NCBI GenBank assembly: GCA_016840965.1
Contig: JAEORI010000318.1
Location: forward strand, 1-6,793
Source of the DNA: Candidatus Thorarchaeota archaeon
GTDB taxonomy: Archaea > Asgardarchaeota > Thorarchaeia > Thorarchaeales > Thorarchaeaceae
DNA: 6,793 nt
Direction of reading: 5' to 3'
The notes beneath the pieces were generated by a model. The model saw only the letters and a list, made by a program, of their open reading frames with translations, was not told where the DNA came from and searched no databases. Of this stretch, positions 6,631-6,793 are shown piece by piece. Both the position numbers and the translations under genes were made by a program. The first letter of the stretch is position 1; each line of letters begins with the position of its first letter.

Positions 6631-6793
6631 GTGACAAACATGATTGCAGCGGTAACCAAGATCGTTGGAGAAGAAAGAGTCTCCAACAAACAGGAAGTGC
6701 TTGATGAATACTCCGGACCCATTTCTCCGTCATTGGTTGTCTGGCCAAAGTCAACTGATGAAGTAGTAAAAATCGTGATCTGGGCAAACTCAA
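6631..6793 (+). CDS. GlcD-type FAD-linked oxidase, N-terminal part (3' end outside window)
   Basis: Fifty-four codons are visible before the window ends. The protein reads through IVGEERVSN (11-19), DEYSGP (25-30), and then VVWPKSTDEVVKIVIWAN (36-53), the P-x-S-x-x-EV-x-x-IV-x-x-AN pattern that opens the FAD-binding domain of GlcD, D-lactate dehydrogenase and related FAD_binding_4 proteins. These enzymes oxidise 2-hydroxyacids such as glycolate or lactate using FAD; the substrate-binding part lies outside the window. GTG 6631 has AGGA at 6622-6625, 5 nt upstream; ATG 6640 is an alternative three codons in, but its spacing is 14 nt. It begins 22 nt after the ferredoxin stop and is surely in the same operon. 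Confidence 0.8.
   Translation, partial: MTNMIAAVTKIVGEERVSNKQEVLDEYSGPISPSLVVWPKSTDEVVKIVIWANS

Overview
The window is a stretch of seven genes, all on the + strand, most likely from an archaeon. The evidence is a clean archaeal-type TATA element before the PadR gene, ribosome binding sites that match the GGAGGTGAT consensus, TTG and GTG starts, a histidine kinase with an HDxxND H-box, and a DUF998 membrane protein. An Asgard-type lineage such as Thorarchaeia is possible from the overall gene style, but that is an impression; no 16S or marker gene is present. The two outermost genes are cut by the window ends.

Left part (1-2885): the 3' end of an ABC-2-type membrane permease, then a membrane-anchored sensor histidine kinase with six or so transmembrane segments and no receiver domain, then a six-helix DUF998 protein 44 bp downstream. 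No response regulator is visible, so the kinase looks like an orphan within this window.

Middle part (2886-4274): a 126-bp gap holding a perfect 8-bp inverted repeat, a weak TATA-like element and a 16-bp near-palindrome, followed by a 12-helix MFS transporter with an intact motif A in its first half.

Right part (4275-6793): the most coherent unit. A TATA box is followed by an inverted repeat (TAGGTAGA, 17 nt, TCTACCTA) lying over the predicted transcription start. Then come a PadR-family repressor, a FixC-like FAD oxidoreductase starting 9 nt after the PadR stop, an eight-cysteine FixX-like ferredoxin 5 nt further on, and the first 54 codons of a GlcD-type FAD-linked oxidase 22 nt after that. 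I read this as a PadR-controlled redox operon in which GlcD would oxidise a 2-hydroxyacid (or similar substrate) and the FixC/FixX pair would carry the electrons on, possibly to a membrane quinone. The ETF subunits FixA and FixB that usually feed FixCX are not seen; they may lie downstream of the window or be absent. This operon and its candidate operator are the most interesting part of the window.

No tRNA, rRNA, CRISPR array, insertion sequence or attachment site was seen. No stretch longer than 300 bases lacks a gene.
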